A stretch of DNA of 64,000 nt from Vibrio mangrovi (GCF_024346955.1 NZ_AP024883.1:3610543-3674542), one strand, 5' to 3'; shown: positions 8,901 to 16,107, counted from the first letter of the stretch. Notes: generated by a model not told the origin, from the sequence alone. Program-made: numbers and translations.

Positions 8901-10311
8901 GCCACGCATATACTGAGTCGTTTTCCTTCAGTTGGCTACAGACTAAATCATCATCTATCCGGCGACAGAATTCAGGATAGCCGTCCCCATTGGTATCAAT
9001 CCACCAACGGTAATCTTTCAAGCCAAGCTTAGGTAATGGGTAAGAATGAGAAGTCTGCTGGCCATCCGGAGAAAATTCAGTACATACAAGCTGGTCATTA
9101 TCATCGCGACAGAACTCGCTCTTGTTGTTGCCATTAAGATCCAGCCACCAGTGAGAATCACTGTCTCCCCACTTCGTCAGCGGATACGCAACAGCTTTGT
9201 TTTTACCGGCAACACTGAAGTTACAGCTCAGTCCTCCTGTTGCCGTTTTACACAAGTCCAGCTCACCATCACCATCTAAGTTAATCCACCAGGAACGCGG
9301 CTTATTCTTCCAGGAAGATGGAATACTATTATTACCCCAGTTGCCAATATTACTATTGACAACCTGCCGGTTAAAATAAGTCGTCTGTTGTCTGGGTTTT
9401 GGTACAGAACGCCAATTGAATTGAGTCTTGGGTAAACACAAATTATCCTGATCACAATACTGCACAGAACGAACGGTATGAGCATCAATTGAAGAGCTTT
9501 GTTCAACAGTAGTCTGCTGATAAGTAAACTGATAATAGTTTGCCAGTTGGCCACTGGTTTTCAGCTCTATTCTGGATAAGCGATCACCCGATTCATAAAT
9601 CTCACCGCTTTCACTTAAGCGGGACAATTTAAATTGATCATTTGCCATCGCTTCGTAGACAAATACCAGTGAGTAAATATCATAATCAATCCGGGCGATC
9701 TCACCATGAGTCGTATAGCTGTATTTGATCGGATTCGTTCGGGTGGTATTCGTAACTTCACTCAGTAACCAGGAGTGGCTCCTTTCGTGATAACGATAGG
9801 TCATCCGCTCACCACTCTTACTCTGTGAAATAAAGTAGCTGTCGGACTCTAAAGCATTACCGGTCAATGATACCCGGGTAAAATCATCCTGCTGTAAAAA
9901 ATAGACGGAACCATCTTCACCGCGAATTCCATCTGCAACAATGAGTCTGTTCCCATCCATACAGAAATTATCCCGGCTACTGTTTTCAACCGGTCGAAGC
10001 TGATTGTCGGTAAACAGATTACTCCCACAACGATAAATAGCGGAGAGGCCAGAAATATTAAAACCCACACCAAATGCTGAGTTAGTTGCTCCCTGACTGG
10101 AATATTGAATAGCCAATTGTGGCGTATTCCCACCCCGACCTTCCGGTAATTCTATCGGGATCTGATAAGAAGCAATGCCCTGATGAACACTGAGTTCTCC
10201 CGGTAAAGTACCGACAGTTTCAGTGATACTAGTAGATTGCGCGTGTAACGTGGTTACAAAAAGACCTAGCAATAGGCCAATCAGTTTATTCATACTTAAC
10301 CCATTTAGCAT
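2953..10311 (-). CDS. Giant exported SpvB/RHS-repeat protein with lipase-like C-terminal domain
   Basis: A 2452-residue protein. It opens with a Sec-type signal peptide (hydrophobic core about residues 9-22, ending LHAQS); translation could also begin at Met7 (10293). A SpvB/TcaC-like domain follows (about 30-300; ELPEGRGGNTPQLAIQY). Residues 340-666 hold seven repeats of form WWxDxNxDGxxDxC...C, resembling FG-GAP/VCBS blades but with paired Cys. Next come a TcdB/SpvB middle region, YD/RHS repeats and an RHS core (about 2040-2130) ending RFLSADTYIQ...YDPSGH. The last 320 residues differ in style: an AGAFSYAG linker, then GHSLG with Ser2365 as likely nucleophile and nearby His/Asp in GMHDG. 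RHS proteins build a shell enclosing a variable C-terminal toxin; a lipase/esterase activity is inferred from GHSLG. It is probably an export-dependent toxin, with one small gene on each side. Confidence 0.85.
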   Translation of the reverse strand: MLNGLSMNKLIGLLLGLFVTTLHAQSTSITETVGTLPGELSVHQGIASYQIPIELPEGRGGNTPQLAIQYSSQGATNSAFGVGFNISGLSAIYRCGSNLFTDNQLRPVENSSRDNFCMDGNRLIVADGIRGEDGSVYFLQQDDFTRVSLTGNALESDSYFISQSKSGERMTYRYHERSHSWLLSEVTNTTRTNPIKYSYTTHGEIARIDYDIYSLVFVYEAMANDQFKLSRLSESGEIYESGDRLSRIELKTSGQLANYYQFTYQQTTVEQSSSIDAHTVRSVQYCDQDNLCLPKTQFNWRSVPKPRQQTTYFNRQVVNSNIGNWGNNSIPSSWKNKPRSWWINLDGDGELDLCKTATGGLSCNFSVAGKNKAVAYPLTKWGDSDSHWWLDLNGNNKSEFCRDDNDQLVCTEFSPDGQQTSHSYPLPKLGLKDYRWWIDTNGDGYPEFCRRIDDDLVCSQLKENDSVYAWQETVHLNHLVWDANSETDWVDLDGNGSLDLCQVSSNLVKCTLFNATEVKGKQVRTFSLTDAGTKDKRWWIDINGDGATDLCRATKNEAGQEKNLTCSYGSHGDVSSLSNDLVLVGGPDWNGDWGDADKRWWQDLNQDGVIDFCRGSGSQIFCTNINKENYQFKVDSWGSSQRWWADLNQDGQLDFCTDQAGQLICKTAENLINRSLLLSKVTNGLGHTSQVWFGSYGEHTDRSAITPVTLPKQNLSFDHPVAYRLDSDNGSGTTSYLFQYGPYSYDTRGEGSGGFQWVKQREFVNGDNYRNRYIEFYTEFPYSQNQKRQQEFLGDESTLDENCSSCNEVNFWNFRHLTLLNESEAIYNHKSVARQGLERPKSQAQIRQETQVLAQRYELISYQDKTYAKKPDSAVLISGPVIITIIKPSHQYYLVENLEPVSELEQGSQAILSPVDDDLKQKLAAQPKTLTTYIIEHDQYQQLVNNKPVVTNHDSYQVYGRQQADKSYDLDRNLLMTTTVSHEQIDDYGNVGKTTTLTQGLNPVTGLTEAYSKTVENQFSNHSSSWLLGRLTYSKTTQVHADGSRISKVAEFTYDPATGKVIKEVSDPGNALAVTKKYRYNSEGFVESETTSAQQNGVLVSKESEHSLTYSQNLTTAINTNPLGHQSRTVKDRLLGVMTNWDPNGLESRTYLDGLGRQTESWKQAETGFIKTQYLYLPASDNRCGIKPSNAVYCVVSDTPGLATQVAFYDMLQRKVRTAHRALNGQWVLVDNQYTALGQIRSVTRPYYAGDVPQYTYTLYDRLGRIHTVSQPGPAGKEQSWVSYQYRPFVTVKIDAKGRKESTYLNVMGWEIQKLEPEGGSFTKQYYADGMLKSVTSSVGNTIESRYNVQGKEVYHSDPDLGLWTYVYDGFGLLQSQTDAKGQRTTMKYDALGRMTESNEETIQDTAQGQQKQIRTTTWHYDSVATATGIRKWNGALLQSEVKGELIKNFYVDAVGRASKEELITEDQTLSRRFEYNNLGQLVAEHRPNQFTLNYQRDDQTGINTEIWGDISQAQLNFSDQEYDQVIQPLINQALARASDYLRKAKELRRQQYFYQDREKEYLELKDHVISADGVAENELFAQQMYSELHGRALEAFYDEYGEQYFKVPNRTVLIPAPVTITVVQKPKFHLKLDGNLLRKVSLEEWASVESGLTAANQIAYYGHYADNNSAGLVSFTLDRDDPLYDQRIREMFGRLTVLADDIHRLEYVEDHTHRKATSYLQAANQLVQLVKQVKLVSQRYRTLGEESGTESLLLQELKDASPTKGKLSYWKLSDLDAEGRIAAEVYGNGLSNQYDYQEDSGQLLNITTLQGNQLIRSLHYTYDRMDNVTSRYDAINDIREEYYYDQLDRLKTNRLTGTNNKHLDNPLFNKDYTVRYDSEGNITYKSDVGRYIYADPDHAHAVTRAGDNTYMYDANGNMVTGGGRVIDWNAFNKPERIESGEQWVEFRYDSARQRYFKQNHNGETTWYLGKVYERVEDADGNTQHKQFIYADGRLIALNVDVTKTDGEGNYASVDRQIRYSHSDALHSIDLITDMWGNVVERKNYDAWGKERPFEWSKPTQYVAQALMQNRGYTGHEHIGEVGLIHMNARVYDPTLARFLSADTYIQASDNSQSYNRYSYVLNNPMKYYDPSGHFWKKIRKAISRGLKKVTREVFKGVAKVKYLNTVLQTAACVIGGPAGCAGYAAASTLGYTGSYSDAFRAGAFSYAGARIYGVGNPLSSVKGTISFVTSATLSREKSTVVNFALYGLGGSFGQVAANAVIEAKNYYWKTRVEHYANKLGLSLYEANVLLQLNSELGLAIAGDTVHIDDKGVQIYGFTTRDKHGMWGVIWDVNDTILGYQGEIDAVGRSFIRQAEGQRISIGHSLGALRSTNLVRRGFASSAHVYALPATNIGGPGVMVTNGMHDGVSGGFLGGIFNPGSLISSPYSKFGFYPPIIRLDKNHPYCSAYGKC

Positions 10312-10322
10312 TTAGCGCTGAG

Positions 10323-10649
10323 CTATTTTTCTGTGCTTAGCTGTTGTAGCTCTTGCTCGAGTGATTCAATTTGCTGATCAATATCATCACCTGATATAGC
10401 TTCAGTCGCTGATAACGGTTCCTCATGAATCAGAGCTTGTCGTAGCTGTTTCACCTGAACCTGATGATTTAATTTCTCTACAGTCAGTGTTTCTGTTTTT
10501 GGCGGTAGGCTATTATTTTTTTCGGGGAGAGGTAGGTTTGACTCATTGACTGAATCACTGGATAACCAAAAATTTGCACCGGCAATCACCGCAACCAGTA
10601 ATAAGATTATCAACAGCCAGCGAATCATCGTTGCTTTATTATCTGTCAT
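10323..10649 (-). CDS. Small single-pass membrane protein with periplasmic coiled coil
   Basis: Unrecognised family. From the ATG at 10649 it is 108 residues: a short basic N-terminus, one strong membrane helix (LLIILLLVAVIAG), a Pro/Asn-rich linker, then a Glu/Gln-rich helix likely to form a coiled coil (IESLEQELQQLS). The predicted topology is N-in, C-out. The frame continues upstream to a TTG, but the ATG is more plausible; its ribosome site is weak. Only about 11 nt separate its stop from the RHS gene, so the two are almost certainly cotranscribed and this gene comes first. It could help secrete or anchor the RHS protein; that is inferred from order and topology only. Confidence 0.6.
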   Translation of the reverse strand: MTDNKATMIRWLLIILLLVAVIAGANFWLSSDSVNESNLPLPEKNNSLPPKTETLTVEKLNHQVQVKQLRQALIHEEPLSATEAISGDDIDQQIESLEQELQQLSTEK

Positions 10650-10989
10650 GTAAAAATTATTAGTTCCTATTAGCCAAATCCGGAGCAATATATCACCTTA
10701 TTGCAATAAATATTTGCGCATATATATGAAATAACACTCAAATCACAAAAAAACATTTATATCTATATAGGTATTAACATGATTAACAATTTGTGCTAGC
10801 GCAAATAAATTTATTTATATCAATAAGGTGGTAACGTGACAGATTACAAATAAAGACAGACTCATTTTGAAAGCAGGATTCAGTTTGAAGAGAGTAAAGA
10901 TGTTGTCCCTCTGCAATAGAGCGAATGCAGAGGAACCGTAATAAGAAGAAAAGTAGTTTATTATGTTAACTCAACCATAATAAAAAATA
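10650..10989. other. Intergenic region upstream of the RHS operon
   Basis: AT-rich 340-nt gap between two minus-strand units. It should carry the promoter of the RHS operon. A 7-bp inverted repeat CCTCTGC/GCAGAGG (10908-10933) lies downstream of the flavoprotein gene and may be its terminator, but no T-run follows. I see no open reading frame or RNA gene here. Confidence 0.5.
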
Positions 10990-12177
10990 TCACACCCACT
11001 GCCCGGCTACCCAGCCTGAAGACCAGCACCACTGGAAATTATATCCGCCAAGCCAGCCAGTCACATCCATGACTTCTCCGACAAAAAATAAGCCGGGCAC
11101 GGATTTACATTCCATCGTTTTAGAAGAAATGACATCAGTATCCACACCACCCAGAGTAACTTCAGCGGTCCGGTAGCCTTCAGTACCATTAGGTGCGATC
11201 TGCCACTGCCCTAATGCTTCAGCAAGGGCCGTCATTTCTCTCGGGTGGAGCTGCTTGAGGGGTTTATCCACCAGCTCTCCCCGATCGATTAACACTTCAA
11301 TCAGACGCTTTGGTAATACCCTTGCCAAAGTATTCTTTACAGTTTGATTCGGATGCTTTTCACGGGAATGATTCAGAAGTTGTTCAATATCTTCATCTGG
11401 CACCAGATTCACTGTAACTTTTTCTCCCGGAGTCCAATAAGATGAAAGCTGTAATACCGCTGGTCCGGATAATCCTCTGTGCGTGAAAAGCAGCGCTTCT
11501 TTAAATGTGGTGCCATTTTCAGCAGTCAGTATGGCAGGTACGGCGATACCGGACAGGCCGGCAAACTGCTCTTTCTCTTCTTTATGCAGGGTGAAAGGCA
11601 CCAGTGCAGCTCTTGTCGGAATAACCGACAATCCAAATTGTTCCGCGATTTGGTAGCCGAATGGGGTTGCTCCGAGTTTCGGCATCGACAAACCACCGGT
11701 TGCAACCACTAGTGACCGACATTCAATGAACTCCTGACCGACCTGAAGATGAAAACCTGACTCGGTTTTCCCGATGGTGTGTATTTCAACCTGATAACGC
11801 TGTTCAATGTTTGGTAAATCACACTCCTTCAGAAGTAGATTCACAATGTCTTTTGCACTATCAAGGCAGAATAGTTGCCCGTGTTCCCTCTCCTCAAAAT
11901 CGATCCCGTACTGGCTGACCAGTGAGATAAAATCCCAATTGGTATATTGAGATAACGCCGATTTCACAAAATGAGGATTACGGCAAAGGTAGTTACCGGC
12001 CGATACATCATAATTGGTGAAATTACACCGGCCACCACCGGATATCAGGATTTTTCGTCCCGGTTTCTTCGCATGATCCAATATAAGAACCTGCCGTCCC
12101 CGTTTACCAGCCTGCGCAGCACACATCAATCCTGCGGCTCCGGCTCCGATCACAACGACATCAACCTGCTTGCCCAT
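10990..12177 (-). CDS. HI0933-like FAD flavoprotein (YhiN family)
   Basis: A 395-residue NAD(P)/FAD-dependent oxidoreductase of the HI0933/YhiN family. The N-terminal Rossmann motif VVIGAGAAGLMCA binds FAD, followed by the family signature GRKILISGGGRCNFTN (about residues 40-55) and, near the C-terminus, the second flavin-binding stretch FFVGEVMDVTGWLGGYNFQW. The start at 12177 is preferred because GGTGA lies 7 nt upstream and the Rossmann strand follows at once; the frame extends six codons further. The physiological substrate of this widespread family is not established. It is monocistronic, downstream of uspB on the same strand with a terminator between them. Confidence 0.9.
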   Translation of the reverse strand: MGKQVDVVVIGAGAAGLMCAAQAGKRGRQVLILDHAKKPGRKILISGGGRCNFTNYDVSAGNYLCRNPHFVKSALSQYTNWDFISLVSQYGIDFEEREHGQLFCLDSAKDIVNLLLKECDLPNIEQRYQVEIHTIGKTESGFHLQVGQEFIECRSLVVATGGLSMPKLGATPFGYQIAEQFGLSVIPTRAALVPFTLHKEEKEQFAGLSGIAVPAILTAENGTTFKEALLFTHRGLSGPAVLQLSSYWTPGEKVTVNLVPDEDIEQLLNHSREKHPNQTVKNTLARVLPKRLIEVLIDRGELVDKPLKQLHPREMTALAEALGQWQIAPNGTEGYRTAEVTLGGVDTDVISSKTMECKSVPGLFFVGEVMDVTGWLGGYNFQWCWSSGWVAGQWV

Positions 12178-12215
12178 TCTTATTTCACCAATCATCTACG
12201 GAAAAGAAACACACG

Positions 12216-12245
12216 AAAAAAGGATGTGCCAGCTAGCACATCCTT
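12216..12245 (-). terminator. Rho-independent terminator of uspB
   Basis: Perfect 10-bp stem AAGGATGTGC/GCACATCCTT with a 6-nt loop, followed on the minus strand by a run of T. It lies about 75 nt after the uspB stop. Confidence 0.85.
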
Positions 12246-12319
12246 CATCTATCGGAGGATTATTTTAACGGCAAGTCATCAGTTTTACCAACCTGATACC
12301 CACTTTTAACCGCCATCCT

Positions 12320-12643
12320 CTACAAAATAAATGCAGAGACCATCGTCAACCCCACAAGAGAAGACGAAAGAATAAAGAGCTGCCTGACCCGTTCACATTT
12401 CCCTGTAAACACTGGGTCATGATGATGCAGGTACTCTTTACTTTTAATGTAATGGAATAAACGGACCTGTTTATTCATATTACCGTGTGTAGTGAAAAAA
12501 CCGGGGCCGTCTACTTGTTGATACAAGAGAGGATGGGCTTCGCGCATGATGTAAATCAACGCTCGAAGAGCTGTTAAATACCGGGCAACATTAACTAATG
12601 TAACTGCCATGAGAGCCAATAAGATCGTATCTCCGCTGATCAT
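12320..12643 (-). CDS. uspB: Universal stress protein B
   Basis: A 107-residue inner-membrane protein clearly of the UspB family: an N-terminal membrane helix, the conserved stretches LVNVARYLTALRAL, HPLLYQQVDGPGFFTTHG and NKQVRL, then CERVRQLFILSS leading into a second C-terminal helix. In Escherichia coli UspB is induced in stationary phase through sigma-S and contributes to ethanol resistance; its molecular role is unclear. It lies next to ftnA and uspA, an arrangement I recall for vibrios, and its length matches the family. No promoter could be assigned with confidence. Confidence 0.93.
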   Translation of the reverse strand: MISGDTILLALMAVTLVNVARYLTALRALIYIMREAHPLLYQQVDGPGFFTTHGNMNKQVRLFHYIKSKEYLHHHDPVFTGKCERVRQLFILSSSLVGLTMVSAFIL

Positions 12644-12714
12644 CTTTTCCTCCCTACATCTTCACTAGGATCTCAGAGAAAAAGACAATCAACAGTGTGA
12701 TATATTTCCTGAGA

Positions 12715-13242
12715 TTACCCGGCCTGAGTATCCATAACGGAAGATGAACCTTTATTTACCATGTCTGCTAAATCTTTGTCGACGAAGAACAAGGCCTTAC
12801 CATCTTCACCGACCAGCTCTAACTTATCTAAGATCCCTTTAAATAATTTTTCTTCTTCATGCTGCTCAGCAACATACCACTGAAGAAAATTAAAGGTAGA
12901 GTAGTCTTGGGATGTGAATGCTACATGGGCCAACTTATTAATTTTTTGAGTTATCATTTGCTCATGTTCATATGTTTCGCGGAAAACCTCCCCTAAACTT
13001 GCATAATCGTGTTTGGGCGCATCAATCGCACCGAGAATAGGCAACGCTCCTGTTTCACTCACATAGGTAAACAGACGCTGCATGTGCTGCATTTCTTCCT
13101 GAGCATGAGAACGAAGAAATATCGCCGCACCTTCAAAGCCTTTATCTTCACACCAAGCACTCATTTGTAAGTATAGATTGGATGAGAAAAATTCGAGATT
13201 AATTTGCTCGTTTAATTGATCGACCATCGCCTGCGCTAACAT
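12715..13242 (-). CDS. ftnA: Non-haem ferritin
   Basis: A 175-residue bacterial ferritin of the FtnA type, which stores iron as a ferric core inside a 24-subunit cytosolic shell. Ferroxidase-site residues line up with the family: Glu17, Glu50, His53, Glu94 and Gln127. The frame stays open 159 nt further upstream, but the ATG at 13242 is the right start: AGGAG stands 8 nt before it and the protein then begins at the canonical MLAQAMVDQL. It is divergent from uspA with about 160 nt between them, which must hold both promoters. It is followed by uspB on the same strand. Confidence 0.95.
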   Translation of the reverse strand: MLAQAMVDQLNEQINLEFFSSNLYLQMSAWCEDKGFEGAAIFLRSHAQEEMQHMQRLFTYVSETGALPILGAIDAPKHDYASLGEVFRETYEHEQMITQKINKLAHVAFTSQDYSTFNFLQWYVAEQHEEEKLFKGILDKLELVGEDGKALFFVDKDLADMVNKGSSSVMDTQAG

Positions 13243-13400
13243 AATTTTGTCTCCTGATTCACGCCCGTATTGACTGAAATATAACATGTTCAACACTTTA
13301 TCATCTTCTGGCTGAGAAGTGGAACTGAGATCGCTACGACAAATTTTTTCCTGAGGCGATGCTACAGTGAGATAACCGGATATGAAACGGAGACGATACA

Positions 13401-13826
13401 ATGAGCTATAAACATATCTTAGTCACAGTTGATCTGTCTGATGAAAGTAAAACCCTGATAGATAAAGCCGTTGCACTGGCAAAACCACTTGGAGCAAAGT
13501 TGTCTTTTATTCATATTGATGTGAATTATGCTGAATTGTATACCGGATTAATCGATGTCAATCTGGCAGAAACACAGCATCACTCGATGGAAGTTTCGCA
13601 GAAACATCTCCAGGAAATGGCAGAGCATGCGAATTATCCGATTCATCACACACTGGTCGGTAGTGGTGACTTAGGTCATGAAATCTGTGAAACGATCAAA
13701 GAGTATGAAATCGATCTGGTTGTATGTGGACATCATCAGGATTTCTGGAGCAAACTCCTTTCCTCAACCAAACTGCTGATCAACTGTTCCCCGGTTGACA
13801 TGCTGGTTGTGCCACTCAAAGACTGA
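13401..13826 (+). CDS. uspA: Universal stress protein A
   Basis: A 141-residue cytosolic UspA-family protein starting MSYKHILVTVDLS, the typical first strand with the conserved Asp. It ends in the strand SPVDMLVVPLKD. The GxxGH pattern GSGDLGHEI precedes the ATP-loop region; E. coli UspA itself does not bind ATP, so nucleotide binding here is uncertain. UspA dimers accumulate under growth arrest and stress. The gene is divergent from ftnA, with uspB next, so three stationary-phase or stress genes are grouped here. Confidence 0.93.
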   Translation: MSYKHILVTVDLSDESKTLIDKAVALAKPLGAKLSFIHIDVNYAELYTGLIDVNLAETQHHSMEVSQKHLQEMAEHANYPIHHTLVGSGDLGHEICETIKEYEIDLVVCGHHQDFWSKLLSSTKLLINCSPVDMLVVPLKD

Positions 13827-13887
13827 CGAACAGAGCAAACTTCGTTAGACTCAGGGCCATTATTGATCATTACCGAAGTAATCATAC

Positions 13888-14751
13888 ATGGCTTATCTTT
13901 CTGCGATTACCCTGCTATGGGCCTTTTCATTCAGCCTGATCGGCGTTTATCTCGCCGGTCAGGTTGACTCCTGGTTTTCCGTACTCATGCGCGTTGTACT
14001 TGCCAGTCTGGTATTTCTGCCGTTTCTGAAATTCAGACAAGTCCCCAAATCACTCATTATCAAACTCATGACTATCGGTGGTATTCAGCTTGGGTTGATG
14101 TACTGTTTCTACTACAAATCCTTTGTCTTACTCAGCGTTCCTGAAGTTCTTCTGTTCACGGTGTTTACGCCCGTTTATGTCACGCTGATCTACGATCTGC
14201 TCAAAGGCCGGTTTTCTCCTTGGTATCTGGTAACCGCAGTTGTTGCTGTTTTAGGTGCCGTAGTCATAAAGCGAACAGGCGTTCAGGAAGACTTCCTGCT
14301 TGGTTTTCTGGTCGTACAGGGAGCGAACCTCTGCTTTGCAATTGGTCAGGTCGGCTATAAACGACTGATGGAAAACGATACGACACAACTCCCTCAGCAC
14401 ACGATATTCGGCTACTTTTATCTCGGAGCGCTGGTCGTCGCAACGATTGCATTTTTGCTATTCGGAAACCCGACAAGACTACCGACGACTTCACTGCAAT
14501 GGGGAATCCTTGTATATCTGGGATTGATAGCATCCGGACTCGGTTACTTCATCTGGAATAAAGGAGCTTGTCAGGTCAATGCCGGAGCACTTGCTATCAT
14601 GAATAATGCTTTGGTTCCTGCCGGACTGATCGTCAATATAGTAATATGGAACCGAAATGTTGATCTGCCTAATCTACTCTTAGGAGGCGCGATCATTATG
14701 TTGTCTCTCTGGATCAATGAAACCTGGGTAAAACGTAAAGTTGCCCGGTAA
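13888..14751 (+). CDS. EamA/DMT-family carboxylate/amino-acid/amine transporter
   Basis: A 287-residue inner-membrane protein with about ten hydrophobic helices and the duplicated EamA architecture of drug/metabolite transporters. The first repeat (about residues 1-130) and the second (about 140-285) carry the usual short re-entrant patterns such as ALAIMNNALVPAG late in repeat two. It resembles the carboxylate/amino-acid/amine exporter subgroup; the substrate cannot be read from the sequence. It starts 61 nt after uspA on the same strand and could share its transcript, though no terminator or promoter decides this. A hairpin follows the stop. Confidence 0.8.
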   Translation: MAYLSAITLLWAFSFSLIGVYLAGQVDSWFSVLMRVVLASLVFLPFLKFRQVPKSLIIKLMTIGGIQLGLMYCFYYKSFVLLSVPEVLLFTVFTPVYVTLIYDLLKGRFSPWYLVTAVVAVLGAVVIKRTGVQEDFLLGFLVVQGANLCFAIGQVGYKRLMENDTTQLPQHTIFGYFYLGALVVATIAFLLFGNPTRLPTTSLQWGILVYLGLIASGLGYFIWNKGACQVNAGALAIMNNALVPAGLIVNIVIWNRNVDLPNLLLGGAIIMLSLWINETWVKRKVAR

Positions 14752-14759
14752 TATTCACA

Positions 14760-14794
14760 GTTAACAGGATGGCCAGATAGCCATCCTGATTAAC
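14760..14794. terminator. Hairpin after the transporter gene
   Basis: A long near-perfect stem, GTTAACAGGATGGC against GCCATCCTGATTAAC, with a 6-nt loop and one bulge, lies 9 nt after the stop and faces a convergent gene. There is no clear T-run, so termination is probable but not certain. Confidence 0.55.
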
Positions 14795-14822
14795 AGAAAA
14801 CGAAAGTAAACACTAACAAACA

Positions 14823-15191
14823 TTAGCAATTTATCTTTTCCAGTCTTTTCTGAATCTTTCCGGATTCTTTACGCAGTTTCTTCTGCTGTTTCATCAATTT
14901 CTTAATCTGTTTGCGGGCTTTCTTATCTTTCTGCTGTTTCCGGAATTGTTTGAGAGCCTTCTTATCCAACACCTGCATCATTGCACTCAAAAATGTTTGC
15001 GTTTTCTTCTGCACGATCGGTTCATGAACAACGGAAGGCATTTCGACCGGCTTACACAAACTGGAAGGATGATTCGCACTTCGGGCACAAGAAAGGCATA
15101 AGTATTTCGGGGCACTCACCAGATGATGAATATCTCCCAGAGTATGCCGGATTTCACGCCGATCTATTTTACACAGGCGCTGCTTGCTCAT
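14823..15191 (-). CDS. Small Cys-containing, Lys-rich protein of unknown function
   Basis: Unrecognised, 122 residues. The N-terminal half has four Cys (7, 32, 35 and 46), with CLSC at 32-35, which could bind a metal as a small zinc ribbon. The C-terminal 50 residues are very basic and helical, repeating KQ, KK and RK (KKLMKQQKKLRKESGKIQKR), and suit binding to RNA, DNA or ribosomes. No signal peptide or membrane segment is visible. It is transcribed alone, convergent with the DMT transporter gene, and upstream lies the rsmJ terminus. Coding is supported by its clean domain split; function is open. Confidence 0.6.
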   Translation of the reverse strand: MSKQRLCKIDRREIRHTLGDIHHLVSAPKYLCLSCARSANHPSSLCKPVEMPSVVHEPIVQKKTQTFLSAMMQVLDKKALKQFRKQQKDKKARKQIKKLMKQQKKLRKESGKIQKRLEKINC

Positions 15192-15300
15192 TCTTCACCT
15201 TAATAAAAATAATAACTATTCTTAATAAGATATACTAAGCAATGTACCGGGAATCAAGCAGAATAAGATAAAAATACACCATAAGGGTGATGAAAACCGA

Positions 15301-16107
15301 CTAATCCACAGTCTGAATCATGGCCGCATTCACGTAAACATCAAAGCGGTTTTTCTTGGTTTCAATCGCCATTGTCGGCTTTTGTCCATCCAGCCACGGT
15401 GCATAATCAGGACGCTTGACCACAACCCGTTTCGTTGCCAGGCGCAATGCTGGTGCTAACAGCGCGTCAGCATCCGTATCAGCACCAACCAGAGACTGAA
15501 ATACCCGCATCTCTTTTTTAACCAGTGCTGTTTTCTTTTTATTTACCGGATGTGGATACATCGGGTCCAGATAGACAACATCCGGATGAATCTGCCCATA
15601 CAGGTTTTCCAGAGCGTCATGGCTGCTCTCGTGGAGTAATGTCATCCGCTGGCTGACCCACGCACCTATCTCCTCATCAGCACAGGCTCGTCGCAACCCG
15701 TCTTCCAGCAAAGCGGCGACAACAGGATGACGCTCAATCATTTGTACCTGACATCCTAATGAAGCCAGCACGAAGGCATCCCGACCAAGCCCGGCAGTCG
15801 CATCGAGTACCACTGGCGTTGCACCTTTATTGAGTCCGACAGCTTTCGCAATACTCTGACCTTTACCACCACCGAATTTACGTCGGTGAGCAACCGCACC
15901 ACCGACAAAATCAACGTATATGGCTCCCAGCTTAGGCTCATCCAGTTTACGCAACTCCAGACGCTCTCCGGTGAAAACCAAAGCAAAATTGCTTGTCGTC
16001 GAATGTTCAAGCTGCCATCGCGTCGCAATCATATCTATCACTGACGGCCCATCAGGGGATTCGGTTAACAACTGTAGTTGCAAAAGGGCATGCTCCTCTT
16101 TATCCAC
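15301..16107 (-). CDS. rsmJ: 16S rRNA (guanine-1516-N2)-methyltransferase RsmJ
   Basis: A 268-residue SAM-dependent methyltransferase of the RsmJ (YhiQ) family, which methylates G1516 of 16S rRNA in the small subunit. Motif I is VLDATAGLGRDAFVLASLG (about residues 99-117), followed by the acidic end of strand two, MIERHP. The catalytic-region motif is DPMYPHP, and KRPDYAPWL lies near the C-terminus. The upstream VDFVGGAVAHRRKFGGGKGQ is characteristic of the family. The start ATG at 16107 gives the expected length. It is a single gene, divergent from asnC across a gap that holds a palindromic repeat. Confidence 0.93.
   Translation of the reverse strand: MDKEEHALLQLQLLTESPDGPSVIDMIATRWQLEHSTTSNFALVFTGERLELRKLDEPKLGAIYVDFVGGAVAHRRKFGGGKGQSIAKAVGLNKGATPVVLDATAGLGRDAFVLASLGCQVQMIERHPVVAALLEDGLRRACADEEIGAWVSQRMTLLHESSHDALENLYGQIHPDVVYLDPMYPHPVNKKKTALVKKEMRVFQSLVGADTDADALLAPALRLATKRVVVKRPDYAPWLDGQKPTMAIETKKNRFDVYVNAAMIQTVD

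Noticed and set aside
3117..10133. Many plus-strand and alternate-frame reading frames within the RHS gene
   Set aside because: They are shadows of one long, coherent 2452-residue frame and lack ribosome sites and protein-like content.
12672..12716. Inverted repeat ATCTCAG/CTGAGAT between ftnA and uspB
   Set aside because: 7-bp arms with a spacer of nearly 30 nt and no T-run; not convincing as a terminator or operator.
13243..13401. N-terminal extension of ferritin by 53 codons
   Set aside because: The family start with AGGAG 8 nt upstream is at 13242, and the extension would fill the whole ftnA-uspA promoter region.
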